Shown here one piece after another: positions 1 to 9,169 of a stretch of 41,917 nt of DNA (within the stretch, counting starts at the first letter, position 1; the number at the start of each line of letters is the position of its first letter). A model generated the notes under the pieces. The model had not been told where the DNA came from. It searched no databases and was given only the letters and a program-made list of their open reading frames with translations. The DNA comes from a virus, in IMG/VR virus record IMGVR_UViG_3300049718_000153, positions 1 through 41,917 of that record; one strand, written 5' to 3'. The position numbers were made by a program, and so were the translations under genes.

Positions 1-1538
1 AAAAACTCCGTAGCACCGCTTCCTGCCGCGATGATCGTTGTAGCGACAGTGATCGGTGATATGATCGATGTTGCGTTTAAGGCTTGTAAGCTGTTTGGCC
101 CTTGGTAATCGTTCTGTTCTGTAAGCGCACCAGCGAATAAACTGAACACACGCAGACGTGAATTAGTGCCATCAGCGATCACGTATTGGCCTTGCTGGTA
201 AAACAATCCAACAACTGATCCTGAGAACGTAGCTGTCAGCCCTTGCGTATAAAGATAGCCGTTAGCTCCTTGAGTTCCAGCGGCAATGATGTTTCCAAGG
301 GAATCACTCGCAAGATAAGAGGGTGTGAACGAGAGAGTCGTTGAAGCTCCAATCACCCAGGCTCCTAACGTGTATTGTAAATTAACCAACGCGCCACTTG
401 CCCCTACAACTGCGGTAGAGGCCGTAGGTAAGAAAACCGAACTAGCTTTAGCAATCGAAAGCGGTGCGCCTAGTGCCCAGGTTGAACCTCCTAGGCTCAA
501 AGACGTTACGGTGTTTAAGCTTGGCTGACAAGCGAGCGCTTTTGTTGCGTTAGGCGTGAGGCCAACAGCGGTTGCACCGCTAAGAGCAAGAGTTTGAGAA
601 CGCGTCAGCGAGCCGAACGTGTAGTTAAACACGCTTAGGACGTTATTGATGGAATCAGTTCCAAGTAGTGTGTTCCCGATAGAAGACCACGCTAGGGCGT
701 TTAGACTCCCAATACCGCTTAGCGTTTGGGTTTCAGCCCAGCCGTTAAGACCATTGAGCTGCCAATACGAGATAGCTGAAACAGCAGGCGTTGCTCCAAT
801 GAAGGAAGTGTTGTTTAGAGGATTAGCCGCAAGCGCTGAAAAGCCAGAGCTTATAGTCATTGTCCCCCAACCGCCTACAGCAATAAGGCTTCCGCTGACA
901 GCTAGACAGCTTGGCACAGGCATAGGCGTAGCGATGAGGCTACTAGTCACAACAGCGCCTGAACCTGTTCCTGAGATCGTGGCAGTGCCTATGCCGCTAG
1001 CTGTTGCTGATAACGTGTAAAGCTTATTACCTTGGCCGGACAGTGTTAGAGCCGGAGAGCCAAAGGTTCCAATTGCGACTAACCCACTCGTCCCAAGTCC
1101 AGATGACGCAAAGAGATCGGCTGTAGAGAGAACGTCATAGAGACTAAGAATGTCGATAGTTGTCGTGTTTTCAGCTAGCGTGTAGATATTTCCCGACGCA
1201 TCAACAGCGTAAGGGACTGTACTAAGTGATCCGAGTCCTGTAAAAACAATGGCTGCATTTGGAGGAACATAAGCGTTAACGATCCCGCTCATGTTGTAAA
1301 GGCTAAGTGGCCCATAAAAAGGCAGAAGCCAGAGTCCGACGTTACCGCTAGGGGCTACGCCAGCAAAGCCAAGCTCTGTGCTACCTGACACTGCCGTGGT
1401 CGCAATGACGCCAGCGTTAAGCTGATAAGCGCTTGGGTGCTCCCAGGCAGGCAAAAACACCCCACTCGCCCACGCGGTTTGCAAGGTCGCTCGGATCGAC
1501 GTATGTGAGTCGCTATAGCGATAGTAGCCTGAAGCCAT
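1..1538 (-). CDS. Beta-propeller-like tail fibre or baseplate protein (3' end outside window)
   Basis: The minus strand is open from an ATG at 1538 to the left edge, at least 512 codons, so the gene is truncated by the window. An in-frame stop lies five codons upstream, which makes this ATG the only ordinary start; no clear ribosome binding site precedes it. The product is rich in Ser, Thr, Gly and Ala. It has repeated short beta-type segments ending in small polar residues (for example TLALSGATAVGLTPNATKAL and FSALAANPLNNTSFIG), which resemble the blades of a beta-propeller. It has no signal peptide or membrane segment. It lies just downstream of the baseplate spike gene, where phages usually encode wedge, fibre or receptor-binding proteins. 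Propeller fold and receptor role are inferences from composition and position. Confidence 0.7.
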   Translation of the reverse strand, partial: MASGYYRYSDSHTSIRATLQTAWASGVFLPAWEHPSAYQLNAGVIATTAVSGSTELGFAGVAPSGNVGLWLLPFYGPLSLYNMSGIVNAYVPPNAAIVFTGLGSLSTVPYAVDASGNIYTLAENTTTIDILSLYDVLSTADLFASSGLGTSGLVAIGTFGSPALTLSGQGNKLYTLSATASGIGTATISGTGSGAVVTSSLIATPMPVPSCLAVSGSLIAVGGWGTMTISSGFSALAANPLNNTSFIGATPAVSAISYWQLNGLNGWAETQTLSGIGSLNALAWSSIGNTLLGTDSINNVLSVFNYTFGSLTRSQTLALSGATAVGLTPNATKALACQPSLNTVTSLSLGGSTWALGAPLSIAKASSVFLPTASTAVVGASGALVNLQYTLGAWVIGASTTLSFTPSYLASDSLGNIIAAGTQGANGYLYTQGLTATFSGSVVGLFYQQGQYVIADGTNSRLRVFSLFAGALTEQNDYQGPNSLQALNATSIISPITVATTIIAAGSGATEF

Positions 1539-1566
1539 AATGCGGCTAGGGTACTACAGAATCAGC

Positions 1567-2418
1567 CTAATCTGAGATACCGATAATGGTGCTGGAGATG
1601 TCTGAGGCTGAGAGATTTGTCGTCGGTGTGCCGCTGTTGGCTGTTCCAGCTTGCACAAGCTTATGCGTGTGATTATTGAACTTATCGATAAGCTTAGAGA
1701 CTAGCGTTAGGAAATCGGACGGAGAACTGCCACCTTGGGTGATATTAAGCTTGTCGCCGCCAGCAAGCGCGATTGTGGCTGTTCCTGTGTTGCCAATCGA
1801 TAGCGTTGTGCCGCCAATTACAATATTCAAAGCTGAAACGCCGGAGACTGCCACGCTTCCACTTGTATCAACCTCGATTGTTGTTCCGGTAGCGTGTTTG
1901 AAAAAGAAATTGAAAGGTGAAGGAGGCGCCGTGACACGTTCTGCATATGTGAAAGGAATTCGTTGCTGTGCGTTGCTTGCGTCTACTGTGTGGCGATAGG
2001 CGGTAGGGAGTGTAGTTCCCGAGGCGGCTACAATATAGCTTCCATCAGCAAACTGCTCTGCAAGATTTCCTAAGCCGTCGAGTAACCGCCAATGCCCCGA
2101 GAAGGTGGATTCATAATCGATAAAGGGATCAGTTGGGGCTGAGCCGCTTGCCTGTGTAGCGGTCATGGCGTCCAGGCCGCTGGGGAGATAAGCCCCTAGC
2201 CAAATTCCATTACGAATGTCGCCATAAGGGAAGATGACAACTCCCCAAGAGCCGATTTGAGGTAAGGGTTTCTGTTTAACACGCACAGCGTCTGCGTAAT
2301 CGAGCAGCATAAGGACATCTGCTGCAAGCTCCTGGCCGGTGGACTGAAAAAGCACACGAAGCCCACGCGGGGGGCTGAGAGCTGTGACTCGTGCTAGGGC
2401 GAAGGAGAGTCCTTGCAT
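1567..2418 (-). CDS. Baseplate spike / gpV-like puncturing protein
   Basis: A 283-residue protein. Its N-terminal half looks like the OB-fold of baseplate spike proteins: residues about 20-85 include the GSWGVVIFPYGDIRNGIWLG stretch. The C-terminal part has short repeating beta strands (GTTIEVDTSGSVAVSG, NIVIGGTTLSIG) typical of a trimeric beta-helix. A NNHTHK motif near residue 247 resembles the HxH segments common in spike proteins. In contractile tails such a protein forms the membrane-piercing tip beneath the hub. It lies between the hub gene (4893-6491) and the fibre-like gene at the left edge, separated from the hub by the sugar cassette. The assignment rests on architecture and gene order. 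Confidence 0.72.
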   Translation of the reverse strand: MQGLSFALARVTALSPPRGLRVLFQSTGQELAADVLMLLDYADAVRVKQKPLPQIGSWGVVIFPYGDIRNGIWLGAYLPSGLDAMTATQASGSAPTDPFIDYESTFSGHWRLLDGLGNLAEQFADGSYIVAASGTTLPTAYRHTVDASNAQQRIPFTYAERVTAPPSPFNFFFKHATGTTIEVDTSGSVAVSGVSALNIVIGGTTLSIGNTGTATIALAGGDKLNITQGGSSPSDFLTLVSKLIDKFNNHTHKLVQAGTANSGTPTTNLSASDISSTIIGISD

Positions 2419-2431
2419 TTTTTAGTGTTCC

Positions 2432-3298
2432 TTACACCTCATCATGTGCCCAGAGCAGATACTCGTTTTCCAAGTCTTCCAGAACCGTAGGGAGTTTAAG
2501 CTCAAACGTCTCACAAAAGGTCTTGTTGGAAAGAACGCTATAAGCCGGACGCGGATTAGCCAACGTTCCAGTTCGCACGTTAGCTCCAGAAACAGCTTCA
2601 TATAAAGAAAGCGCCTTCAAAGCAAAAAAGTCTTTCCAGACAGGCTCCCAAGTCACGAGATTGTACAGTCCCCCAAGCGGCTGCTTGGACTTGTTAACAA
2701 ATTCCAAAGCTTCAAACATCTTGTGTGCAATGAGGCGTGTTGAGGTTGGTGTCGTAAGCTGTTTCAAGACTTTGATCGGGTTTTCAACTGTCCCTTTGCC
2801 AGCACGATACTGCTTAATAGCGTCTAGCGATCCGCACATGTCAGCACTATCGTAAATAGAAGACAGCCGGAAGATAAAATGTTCCGGCGCCCGCAAAGCC
2901 AAAATCGCTTGTTCTCCGCAGTATTTAGAAATGCCATAGACTCCCCAAGGAACACCTGTCGAGGGTGTGAGTTTGTTAGAGCAACAGGCGTAATCAGTAG
3001 AGAAATGAACGAACGAGGCTTGGCAATCGCGTGCCCCAAGAGCCATTTCTAACGGGGCAAGCGTGTTGAGGAGAAAAGCTTCTTCAGGATCAGCTACACA
3101 CTGTTCCAAGCCATTCTTAGCCGAACAGTTAATCACGAGATCAGGGTTGTATTCTGAAACGAAACCGCGGATTTGAGGAGAATAGCTCAGGTCAAGGTCT
3201 TCCCGACTCACACCACTGACCTTATGGCCGTGCGCTCCAAACTCTTCAACAATACGCTTCCCAAGCCGTCCTTTGGCGCCAAAAACCAAAACGTGCAT
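2432..3298 (-). CDS. rmlD: dTDP-4-dehydrorhamnose reductase (RmlD-like)
   Basis: A 288-residue extended short-chain dehydrogenase. It has a Rossmann motif GAKGRLG at residues 7-13, the STDY segment at 100-103 and the catalytic YGISK (Tyr121, Lys125). These are hallmarks of RmlD, which reduces dTDP-4-dehydro-L-rhamnose to dTDP-L-rhamnose with NAD(P)H. The ATG at 3298 is preferred to upstream in-frame starts because AGTAGGG stands just before it and the RmlC stop is only a few bases upstream. It is co-transcribed with rmlC. Related reductases act on other dTDP-deoxysugars, so the exact sugar is not certain. No rmlA or rmlB is present in the window, so the substrate would come from the host or from phage genes elsewhere. 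Confidence 0.82.
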   Translation of the reverse strand: MHVLVFGAKGRLGKRIVEEFGAHGHKVSGVSREDLDLSYSPQIRGFVSEYNPDLVINCSAKNGLEQCVADPEEAFLLNTLAPLEMALGARDCQASFVHFSTDYACCSNKLTPSTGVPWGVYGISKYCGEQAILALRAPEHFIFRLSSIYDSADMCGSLDAIKQYRAGKGTVENPIKVLKQLTTPTSTRLIAHKMFEALEFVNKSKQPLGGLYNLVTWEPVWKDFFALKALSLYEAVSGANVRTGTLANPRPAYSVLSNKTFCETFELKLPTVLEDLENEYLLWAHDEV

Positions 3299-3302
3299 TT
3301 CC

Positions 3303-3860
3303 CTACTCCCAAGGCTCAGCTTCAGACAGCAACGGCGTAACGCGGTCTTTCGCCGATAGCACCACCTGCGCGCCAATCCCCATCGGCCATTGAATCCCAA
3401 TCACCGGGTCATCCCAACGCACCGCGCGTTCTAGCTCTTGGCTGTAATAAGCTGTCATGTCGTAATGAACAACCGCACCTTGCTCGAAGGCGAAAAAGCC
3501 ATTAGCAAACCCAGGTGGCACCCAGACTGATTCGTTAGCCACGCCGTCGAGAACAACCCCAGCCCACGTTCCGAAATTTGGCGAACCAGCTCGTACATCA
3601 ACAGAGACTTGGAAAATCTTTCCTGAAATGCAACGGAGGAGCTTACCCTGCATAGGCCGTCCAAGCTGATAATGCAGCCCTCTTAGCGTAAACGGCACAG
3701 AGACGGAGAAATTGGACTGGACGAATTCCAAGCCAGTCGTCAAGTCCATGTATTCATTCGAACGCCTAGCGTCGAGAAAGAACCCGCGGTGGTCTCGGTA
3801 AAGGCGCTCAGGGGTAATGACTGTAACGCCGCCTGGGTGGATAAGCCTTGTGCGTAGCAT
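3303..3860 (-). CDS. rmlC: dTDP-4-dehydrorhamnose 3,5-epimerase (RmlC-like)
   Basis: A 185-residue cupin with the RmlC signature: RGLHYQ (catalytic His63), QGKLLRC (Lys73), VSVDVR, and VPPGFANGF followed by a Tyr-rich stretch. RmlC converts dTDP-4-dehydro-6-deoxy-D-glucose to the L-lyxo epimer, the step before RmlD. Length matches the family. The start is ATG 3860 with GAGGG nine bases upstream; the longer frame up to 3914 lacks family similarity. A good leftward promoter (TTGACA, 17-base spacer, CATATT at 3902-3930) stands just upstream. The pair rmlC-rmlD sits inside the tail operon but has its own promoter, as expected of an acquired cassette. Confidence 0.9.
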   Translation of the reverse strand: MLRTRLIHPGGVTVITPERLYRDHRGFFLDARRSNEYMDLTTGLEFVQSNFSVSVPFTLRGLHYQLGRPMQGKLLRCISGKIFQVSVDVRAGSPNFGTWAGVVLDGVANESVWVPPGFANGFFAFEQGAVVHYDMTAYYSQELERAVRWDDPVIGIQWPMGIGAQVVLSAKDRVTPLLSEAEPWE

Positions 3861-3901
3861 TTCCCAAATCCCTCTCGCTAAGACGTTGTCTGTTGTGAGG
3901 C

Positions 3902-3930
3902 AATATGGTAGCAAATTCGTCCTTTGTCAA
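3902..3930 (-). promoter_or_regulatory. Sigma-70-like promoter for rmlC-rmlD
   Basis: On the minus strand a perfect -35 TTGACA (3925-3930) is followed after 17 bases by CATATT (3902-3907, four of six matches to TATAAT). It is about 40 bases upstream of the rmlC start, in the 101-base gap between divergent rmlC and the plus-strand epimerase gene. Inferred from consensus match only. Confidence 0.55.
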
Positions 3931-3961
3931 ACAACGGCTATGGCTAAAAAGCGAGGAAACC

Positions 3962-4951
3962 ATGAGAGTTTTAATAGTTGGCGGCGCTGGCTTCATCGGT
4001 TCAGTGCTCGCTCCCGTGCTGCTTGCACGAGGGCATGAGGTTACGGTTTTCGACCTCTTCTGGTTTGGAGATCATCTGCCGAAAGCTGTCAAGAAGCAAA
4101 AAGTCAACGCTGGCGCGCTCAAGGCCGAAGACCTTAAGCCTTTTGACGCTGTGATTTTCCTCGCCGGGCTCTCCAACGATCCTATGGCCGATACGGCGCC
4201 TTTCTCTAATTACGTTTTTAACGCTGCACTCCCAAGCTATCTAGCCTATATTGCACGGCAGGCAGGCGTTAAGCTTTTCATTCATGGCGGCTCGTGCTCT
4301 GTGTATGGGCGAACGGAAGAACGTGTTCGCGAAGACAGCCAGCCTCAGACTTTCTCGCCGTATGGCGTCTCTAAGCTTATCGCCGAAACAGGGATTATCC
4401 AGCAGTATTGCCACGAGATGCGTGTCGTCCTCTTCCGCATGGGGACAGTCTGCGGCCCGAGTCCTCGAATGCGTTACGACCTTCTGCTTAACGCTATGGT
4501 CAAGGACGCAATCAAAAAACAAACCATCTCCGTCTTTGACAACATGGCCGAACGCCCAATCTTAGACATCGATAGCGCTTGCATTGCGTATGCGAATGCG
4601 CTGGAGGATAAAAAGGTCGTTGGGATTTACAATCTTCTCTCGTTCAACCTTGGCGTCTCATTTGCCGCCGATGCAGTGCAAAAACGCGTCTTTGCCAAAA
4701 CGCGCACACTTCCTAAAATCGTTTATCAAGGCGGGACGGACATCCGCAGCTATTCGGTCAATGACGGTCGGGCACAGCGTGCTAACTTGTCTTTTGAGAC
4801 GCTCCCAACAGCCACAATCGATAAAATCATTGATGGCGTGTTAGCTTCGACCGCTGACTTAGAGTCCTCAGCGTATCACAACATCAAACGTTTTAAGGAG
4901 TTGGTGGCGACTGAGTTCCCTGTGCTGTCAGGTACAGGTTGTCCAGCGTAA
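3962..4951 (+). CDS. NAD-dependent nucleotide-sugar epimerase/dehydratase
   Basis: A 329-residue extended SDR enzyme with GGAGFIG at residues 7-13, the SCSVYG segment at 111-116 and YGVSK (Tyr134, Lys138). These define the NAD-dependent epimerase/dehydratase family acting on nucleotide sugars. The ATG at 3962 is chosen because GAGGAAACC precedes it and the Rossmann motif starts six residues later. It is one of the few plus-strand genes, divergent from rmlC. Its 3' end overlaps the end of the hub gene by 59 bases in antisense. Together with rmlC and rmlD it forms a sugar-nucleotide cassette. The exact reaction (4-epimerase, 4,6-dehydratase or 4-reductase) cannot be read from the sequence. Confidence 0.85.
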   Translation: MRVLIVGGAGFIGSVLAPVLLARGHEVTVFDLFWFGDHLPKAVKKQKVNAGALKAEDLKPFDAVIFLAGLSNDPMADTAPFSNYVFNAALPSYLAYIARQAGVKLFIHGGSCSVYGRTEERVREDSQPQTFSPYGVSKLIAETGIIQQYCHEMRVVLFRMGTVCGPSPRMRYDLLLNAMVKDAIKKQTISVFDNMAERPILDIDSACIAYANALEDKKVVGIYNLLSFNLGVSFAADAVQKRVFAKTRTLPKIVYQGGTDIRSYSVNDGRAQRANLSFETLPTATIDKIIDGVLASTADLESSAYHNIKRFKELVATEFPVLSGTGCPA

Positions 4952-6491
4952 TCATTTGCTCTGCAAACTTATTAGAGGGGAGTGCTTTTAGGAAGTCGCC
5001 TGATCCAGATGGCAGTCCGACTTTGTACTCCCCTCCTATACGCTGTGCGTTTCCAATGTGCATGTTGAAGAGTACGCCAGTTGTGCTTGAATCGTTATAG
5101 ATAGCTGAAGGCAGCCCGCGCGTAAGCGTCAGATGCGTCATCGAAGGGCCGCCAAAGACATAATGGTTCGTAACGCCTTCGATATAAAAATCCCACAGCA
5201 CTCCGTCTCGATAAGGTGCGTAGCTAAAGCGCGTTCCGATCTCAATATCAGGCCGCAGCCACGTCGAGACATCCGCTTTAGCCATAAGAGGCATGGCTTC
5301 GTAATAGCCGCAAAGCTGCCCAAGCACAGTCGCCATGACTTCTGGCAGTGTCGCATTTTTACCTGTTTGCTGCGCAATCTGCCCTGTAATATCAGCAAAC
5401 CACGAGATCGTCTGCATCCATGGCCGATAACCATAACGTGTTACTGACGCCCAATCTATTCCAGCTTCATAATTGAAAATGTATTGGCGTAGGTTTGAAT
5501 TTGAATCGCCATTCTGCCCCATAAGCCATGTGGGGTTTATAGTGTAGAAATTATAGACTTCTGATTCTGAGAAAGAAATGTGTGAGCTTATAAAGCCAAC
5601 ACCTTCAAGATCGAAATTAGGAAGCTTCTGCCACGCTGATGTATCGATAGAATCAAATGACGGAAGGCTGCTTTTTATAGAGGTCACAAGTTGAGGCAAA
5701 GGATTTAGGCGTGCAATAACGGCCGGTGTAGCGGTGACAGACGCGCCTAAGCCAACTGTTGCGAAAGCTGTTCCACCTGATAGGGCGCTAAAAGTATTAG
5801 GCGCTGTTGTGGTGACGAAGAATTCGTAAAAGGGAAACGGAAAAATCGCACGGTATTTTGCCATCCAGGCACCGTTGATCCCTAGAAAATAGTCTGAGTA
5901 CGGCACGTAGACTTTGAACTTGTCAAAGCGTGTCGCATAGAGATTCTTGAATGCTACTTTAGCCTTCTTGTACGAAATAGAAGTATCCTTAAAAACACCT
6001 TCCGTCATGATCGTATCATACCATGTCTTCCCCATCACGTCAGGTTCACCTGATAGCAAACCCGCAGCGTTTCCACCCTGTAAAAGCGCCCCCGTTGCTG
6101 TTAGGACCCATAGTGTGTAATAGTCTTCCATCATAAAATAGTACGCAATATCAGGGCCGGTTATGGTGATTGTACGCACGACTGATTTTTCAGGCTGCCA
6201 TACCTGCCCTTCTTCAACTAACGAGATAAAGCCAAGCATTGTGACTGCTGATTTATCGGCGCGTTGCATCCCGATAACAACAAGTGACATAGGGGTTAGA
6301 ATTTGAGCGGCTGATAAGCCGTTACCAAAAACAGTCGGCGCGAGAACAATTTTAAAGCTCCCAACGTCCTCTTTGAGCCTTTTGTTCGTAATGACTTCCA
6401 AGACAGCCGCACCCGAAAACGAATAAGGCCCGCCCTCAAACGGGTAAATATCCACTGTACAAAAATCAAAAGCCGTACCGTTAGGACTCAT
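4893..6491 (-). CDS. Baseplate hub protein (gpD/gp27-like)
   Basis: A 532-residue protein whose N-terminus has the pattern of phage hub proteins: residues about 35-75 contain GSFKIVLAPT, an ILTPMSLVVIGM beta strand and a following MLGFISLVEEG strand. The hub connects the tail tube to the spike and organises the baseplate. The start overlaps the tape-measure stop in an ATGA arrangement, so translation is probably coupled. Aromatic residues are frequent throughout, and there is no signal peptide. Position right after the tape measure supports the call. The tail of the gene overlaps the convergent epimerase gene. Confidence 0.72.
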   Translation of the reverse strand: MSPNGTAFDFCTVDIYPFEGGPYSFSGAAVLEVITNKRLKEDVGSFKIVLAPTVFGNGLSAAQILTPMSLVVIGMQRADKSAVTMLGFISLVEEGQVWQPEKSVVRTITITGPDIAYYFMMEDYYTLWVLTATGALLQGGNAAGLLSGEPDVMGKTWYDTIMTEGVFKDTSISYKKAKVAFKNLYATRFDKFKVYVPYSDYFLGINGAWMAKYRAIFPFPFYEFFVTTTAPNTFSALSGGTAFATVGLGASVTATPAVIARLNPLPQLVTSIKSSLPSFDSIDTSAWQKLPNFDLEGVGFISSHISFSESEVYNFYTINPTWLMGQNGDSNSNLRQYIFNYEAGIDWASVTRYGYRPWMQTISWFADITGQIAQQTGKNATLPEVMATVLGQLCGYYEAMPLMAKADVSTWLRPDIEIGTRFSYAPYRDGVLWDFYIEGVTNHYVFGGPSMTHLTLTRGLPSAIYNDSSTTGVLFNMHIGNAQRIGGEYKVGLPSGSGDFLKALPSNKFAEQMITLDNLYLTAQGTQSPPTP

Positions 6492-8854
6492 GGCCGCGGT
6501 CTTTCAAGCGGACTCCAGCCAGGAGTGCTATAACCGCGGCGGCTGCTAGTATCTGCCCAAAGGGCCGAAAAGCCTTTAGCCGCCTTGGTCATTCCATCAA
6601 TAGCAGACGTTAAGCCTTTGATCGCTGTCTCAGCAGCAGGAATAAGCGTGTGAATAGCAGCATTAGCTTCCGTCAAATCACCTGTGGCCTTTTCCGCATA
6701 AGCGCGATTAGCGCCTACTGGCAAATTAAGCGGCAGAGGCTGTGTGCCCATGCCAAGGCTTTGTCTGAAAATATCAGCGCCTGTTGCCAAGTTCCCGCTT
6801 ACGCTTCTTAGTGCGCCGGGATATCTACCCCAGTTTGCACTATTAATCTGCATCATGCCAAAGTCATCGCTATTGTATTTATCGTTATGCACGAAGCCGA
6901 CATTTGGATTGATCTTAGAGACTAAACCTTCTCCGTGCTTTTCGCTTTCCTTTGCGGCTATAGCAGCCAAAGAAAGAGGGTCTGTCTCGCTAAACAAACC
7001 AGCACGCGCAAATTCAGGCGCGAGATCAGGCGCCATTCCTGCTTTAAGCAGCATGTCTTTGTATTTGTCTAGCCCTATAGATTTGTCAAACTTTCCAGAA
7101 CCAGGAGCTATGCCAAAGTTCTTCTTATAAATTTCAGCAACTGATTTTCCATAGGCTACGTTTACTTCACGCCCAGGCCCTTTGCCTCCGCCATTATAAC
7201 GCGCAAAAGCAGCCTCAATGCCTTTAGGCAGCCAACTATATGATCGTGTTGTATCTTGCGTAGCACCTGTAAGACCGGACAATATGCCCGGTTTCATATC
7301 ACTATTGCCACCTGTTATGGAGTTTACAAAAGGATCAAGTATCTCAAAGGCGCGCTCTTTATTGGATTGCATAAAGGCAGAAGTGAGAATTCCCACTGCT
7401 ATTGGGTAGCGTTCAGCTTGCGCAGCTTTTACAGCTTGTGCGATTACAATGTCGCGCATCTCAGGAGAAGCCGCGTTATAATTCTCTTCACCAATAAAGG
7501 CTTTTACATCTTTGGCCGACTTTAAATTACCAAAGCGACCAATTTGTGAGAGCAACGCTGTAAGAAGTGATGGATGTGCTGTGACATTAGAAAGCGTCTC
7601 TGTCATGCCTTGCTGTGTAGCAAGCGTTGAAGCGCCGGTTAGCCCTCCAGGCGTTCCAGTCATAGCATTTTGGCGTAGCATGGCGGCAATTGCAGCAGGG
7701 GAAGCCCCTAAGCTGTCAGACTTGGCGATTGTTTCAAGCGAGCCTTGCATGGACTCAAGTACTTTAGAACTGTCGAGTCCTTTAACATTTGCTTCTTCAA
7801 CAACGTGCATGAAGGGCTTGAGGTATGATTCAGCCCCTCCAGCTGTTGGCGTTGTTAAGCCGTAGCCCGCGCCTTTACCGACGAGAGACTCAACAGTCCC
7901 AGGCGCCATGTTTGTAAAGGCGGGGGATAGGGAGCTACGGCGCAGTGTTTCGGCTAGCTGATTCAGCTCAGCCGGATTGCCTTGCGGTGCAACACCAAGC
8001 GAAGAAAGGCTTTTGATAGCTTCAGGCGCAGAGGAGCCTAATTCCTCCATCCAAGGCTGTGAACGATATGCGCCTGGATAAAGCTTACGTTCAATTCCTG
8101 CGCCGGAGTTTCCGCTATAACGCCCAAGCGAATAAGCTGAAGTCTGATAATCAAAGTAAGGCTTCGCCGCGCCGTAAGCTGCCGACATTGGGTTGACCAA
8201 CGTCTTAACGATCTCACCAACGATTTCGGCAATCAGCCCGGCTGCTCCTGCACCAGCCCCGGCCATTTTAGCAATGCCGTAACCAGCAAGGCCGCCGATG
8301 CCCCCTGCCATGCCTCTGACGCCGCCCCCACCAAGCGCGCTGACAGCCAGCCCGCCGATAGAGAGATCACGCCACATGCGGTTTCGTGCGCGCACATGTT
8401 CAAGCTCAGTGCGCTTTTCACGCTGTTCCATGCGTGCGGTGCGCCGCGTGTTGTCTCTTTCAACACGCGCTTCTTGCTGCGCTTGTTCACGTTCGGAACG
8501 TTTTAGATCAGACGCTTCCTTGGCGTCTTTTCGTGCTTGTGTTGCTTCGTCCCGGAGCTTTTTTCGGCTGACGGCTGCTTCTGCACGAAGCTGTTCAGTG
8601 TTTGCTTTTTCTATTGCGCGAAGCTTTTTGTCTTCTGCTTGCTTCTCTACCTTTGCATTGTAAGTGTTGATGGTCTGCCGAAGGTTGTATTCATCTTTCG
8701 AAGCCTGTTCAGCCGTAATTTGTATGCGTTTGGTGAAACCACTACTGGCCCCTCCGCTGTTAGAAGCCGGTTCACCGCCCATGTTTCCACCCCCACGCGC
8801 GCCTCCTCCACCACTGTCCGCGCCACTCCCCCCGTGTATGTTAATCGTGGGCAT
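6488..8854 (-). CDS. Tail tape measure protein with C-terminal lysozyme-like domain
   Basis: A 788-residue protein. Residues 1-40 are Gly/Ser-rich. Residues about 40-165 form a highly charged coiled coil (Lys/Arg/Glu/Ala). A Gly/Ala-rich hydrophobic stretch follows at about 170-220, typical of tape measure proteins, which set tail length and help DNA enter the cell. Near the C-terminus (about 630-700) a lytic-transglycosylase-like segment appears: a glutamate in IAAKESEKHG followed by DDFGMMQINSANWGRY. That domain would open peptidoglycan during infection. The start directly follows the stop of the chaperone frame (TAGATG). At 788 residues it implies a moderate tail length. Confidence 0.85.
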   Translation of the reverse strand: MPTINIHGGSGADSGGGGARGGGNMGGEPASNSGGASSGFTKRIQITAEQASKDEYNLRQTINTYNAKVEKQAEDKKLRAIEKANTEQLRAEAAVSRKKLRDEATQARKDAKEASDLKRSEREQAQQEARVERDNTRRTARMEQREKRTELEHVRARNRMWRDLSIGGLAVSALGGGGVRGMAGGIGGLAGYGIAKMAGAGAGAAGLIAEIVGEIVKTLVNPMSAAYGAAKPYFDYQTSAYSLGRYSGNSGAGIERKLYPGAYRSQPWMEELGSSAPEAIKSLSSLGVAPQGNPAELNQLAETLRRSSLSPAFTNMAPGTVESLVGKGAGYGLTTPTAGGAESYLKPFMHVVEEANVKGLDSSKVLESMQGSLETIAKSDSLGASPAAIAAMLRQNAMTGTPGGLTGASTLATQQGMTETLSNVTAHPSLLTALLSQIGRFGNLKSAKDVKAFIGEENYNAASPEMRDIVIAQAVKAAQAERYPIAVGILTSAFMQSNKERAFEILDPFVNSITGGNSDMKPGILSGLTGATQDTTRSYSWLPKGIEAAFARYNGGGKGPGREVNVAYGKSVAEIYKKNFGIAPGSGKFDKSIGLDKYKDMLLKAGMAPDLAPEFARAGLFSETDPLSLAAIAAKESEKHGEGLVSKINPNVGFVHNDKYNSDDFGMMQINSANWGRYPGALRSVSGNLATGADIFRQSLGMGTQPLPLNLPVGANRAYAEKATGDLTEANAAIHTLIPAAETAIKGLTSAIDGMTKAAKGFSALWADTSSRRGYSTPGWSPLERPRP

Positions 8855-9169
8855 CTAAGACTGCTTCGCCGCTGCGGCCAGCTTCGCGCCAGCCTGTGTC
8901 ATCTGTGCTGCCTTTTGTAACACAGCAGCGCTCGGCATGAACATCCCCCAAAAGTCCTGCTTGGCTTTTCCCAGCAGCCTGCACTCCCACTCCGCCATGC
9001 TTTCTGTCGCAGTCAGCGGAGTTGGTTTATCGGCGCGCACAAACGTGACTTCCTCTGGATTGTCCTTCGCGTACATTTCCAGAATGAAATCAAGCTGTGC
9101 TTCCGAGTGCTGCAAAAGCTCGTCAGCAAAAGGCGAGATGTTGTTAAGAACTCGGCTGACTTTCCACAA
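8855..9169 (-). CDS. Tail assembly chaperone, downstream frame (probably a +1 frameshift product)
   Basis: The 104-codon frame overlaps the end of the upstream chaperone and is offset by +1. Its only in-window start is a TTG at 9169 with no ribosome binding site, but the frame stays open upstream past 9181. A CCCCC run (9182-9186) lies in the overlap. A tRNA-Pro reading CCC at 9185-9183 could slip one base forward and enter this frame, giving a fusion of about 235 residues. Tail chaperones of many phages are made as such short and frameshifted-long pairs just before the tape measure gene. The protein is helical and charged, with no known motif. The frameshift is inferred. Confidence 0.7.
   Translation of the reverse strand: MWKVSRVLNNISPFADELLQHSEAQLDFILEMYAKDNPEEVTFVRADKPTPLTATESMAEWECRLLGKAKQDFWGMFMPSAAVLQKAAQMTQAGAKLAAAAKQS

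Noticed and set aside
646-1020. A plus-strand frame of 124 codons at the left edge
   Set aside because: It is antisense to a longer minus-strand frame that follows the operon direction.
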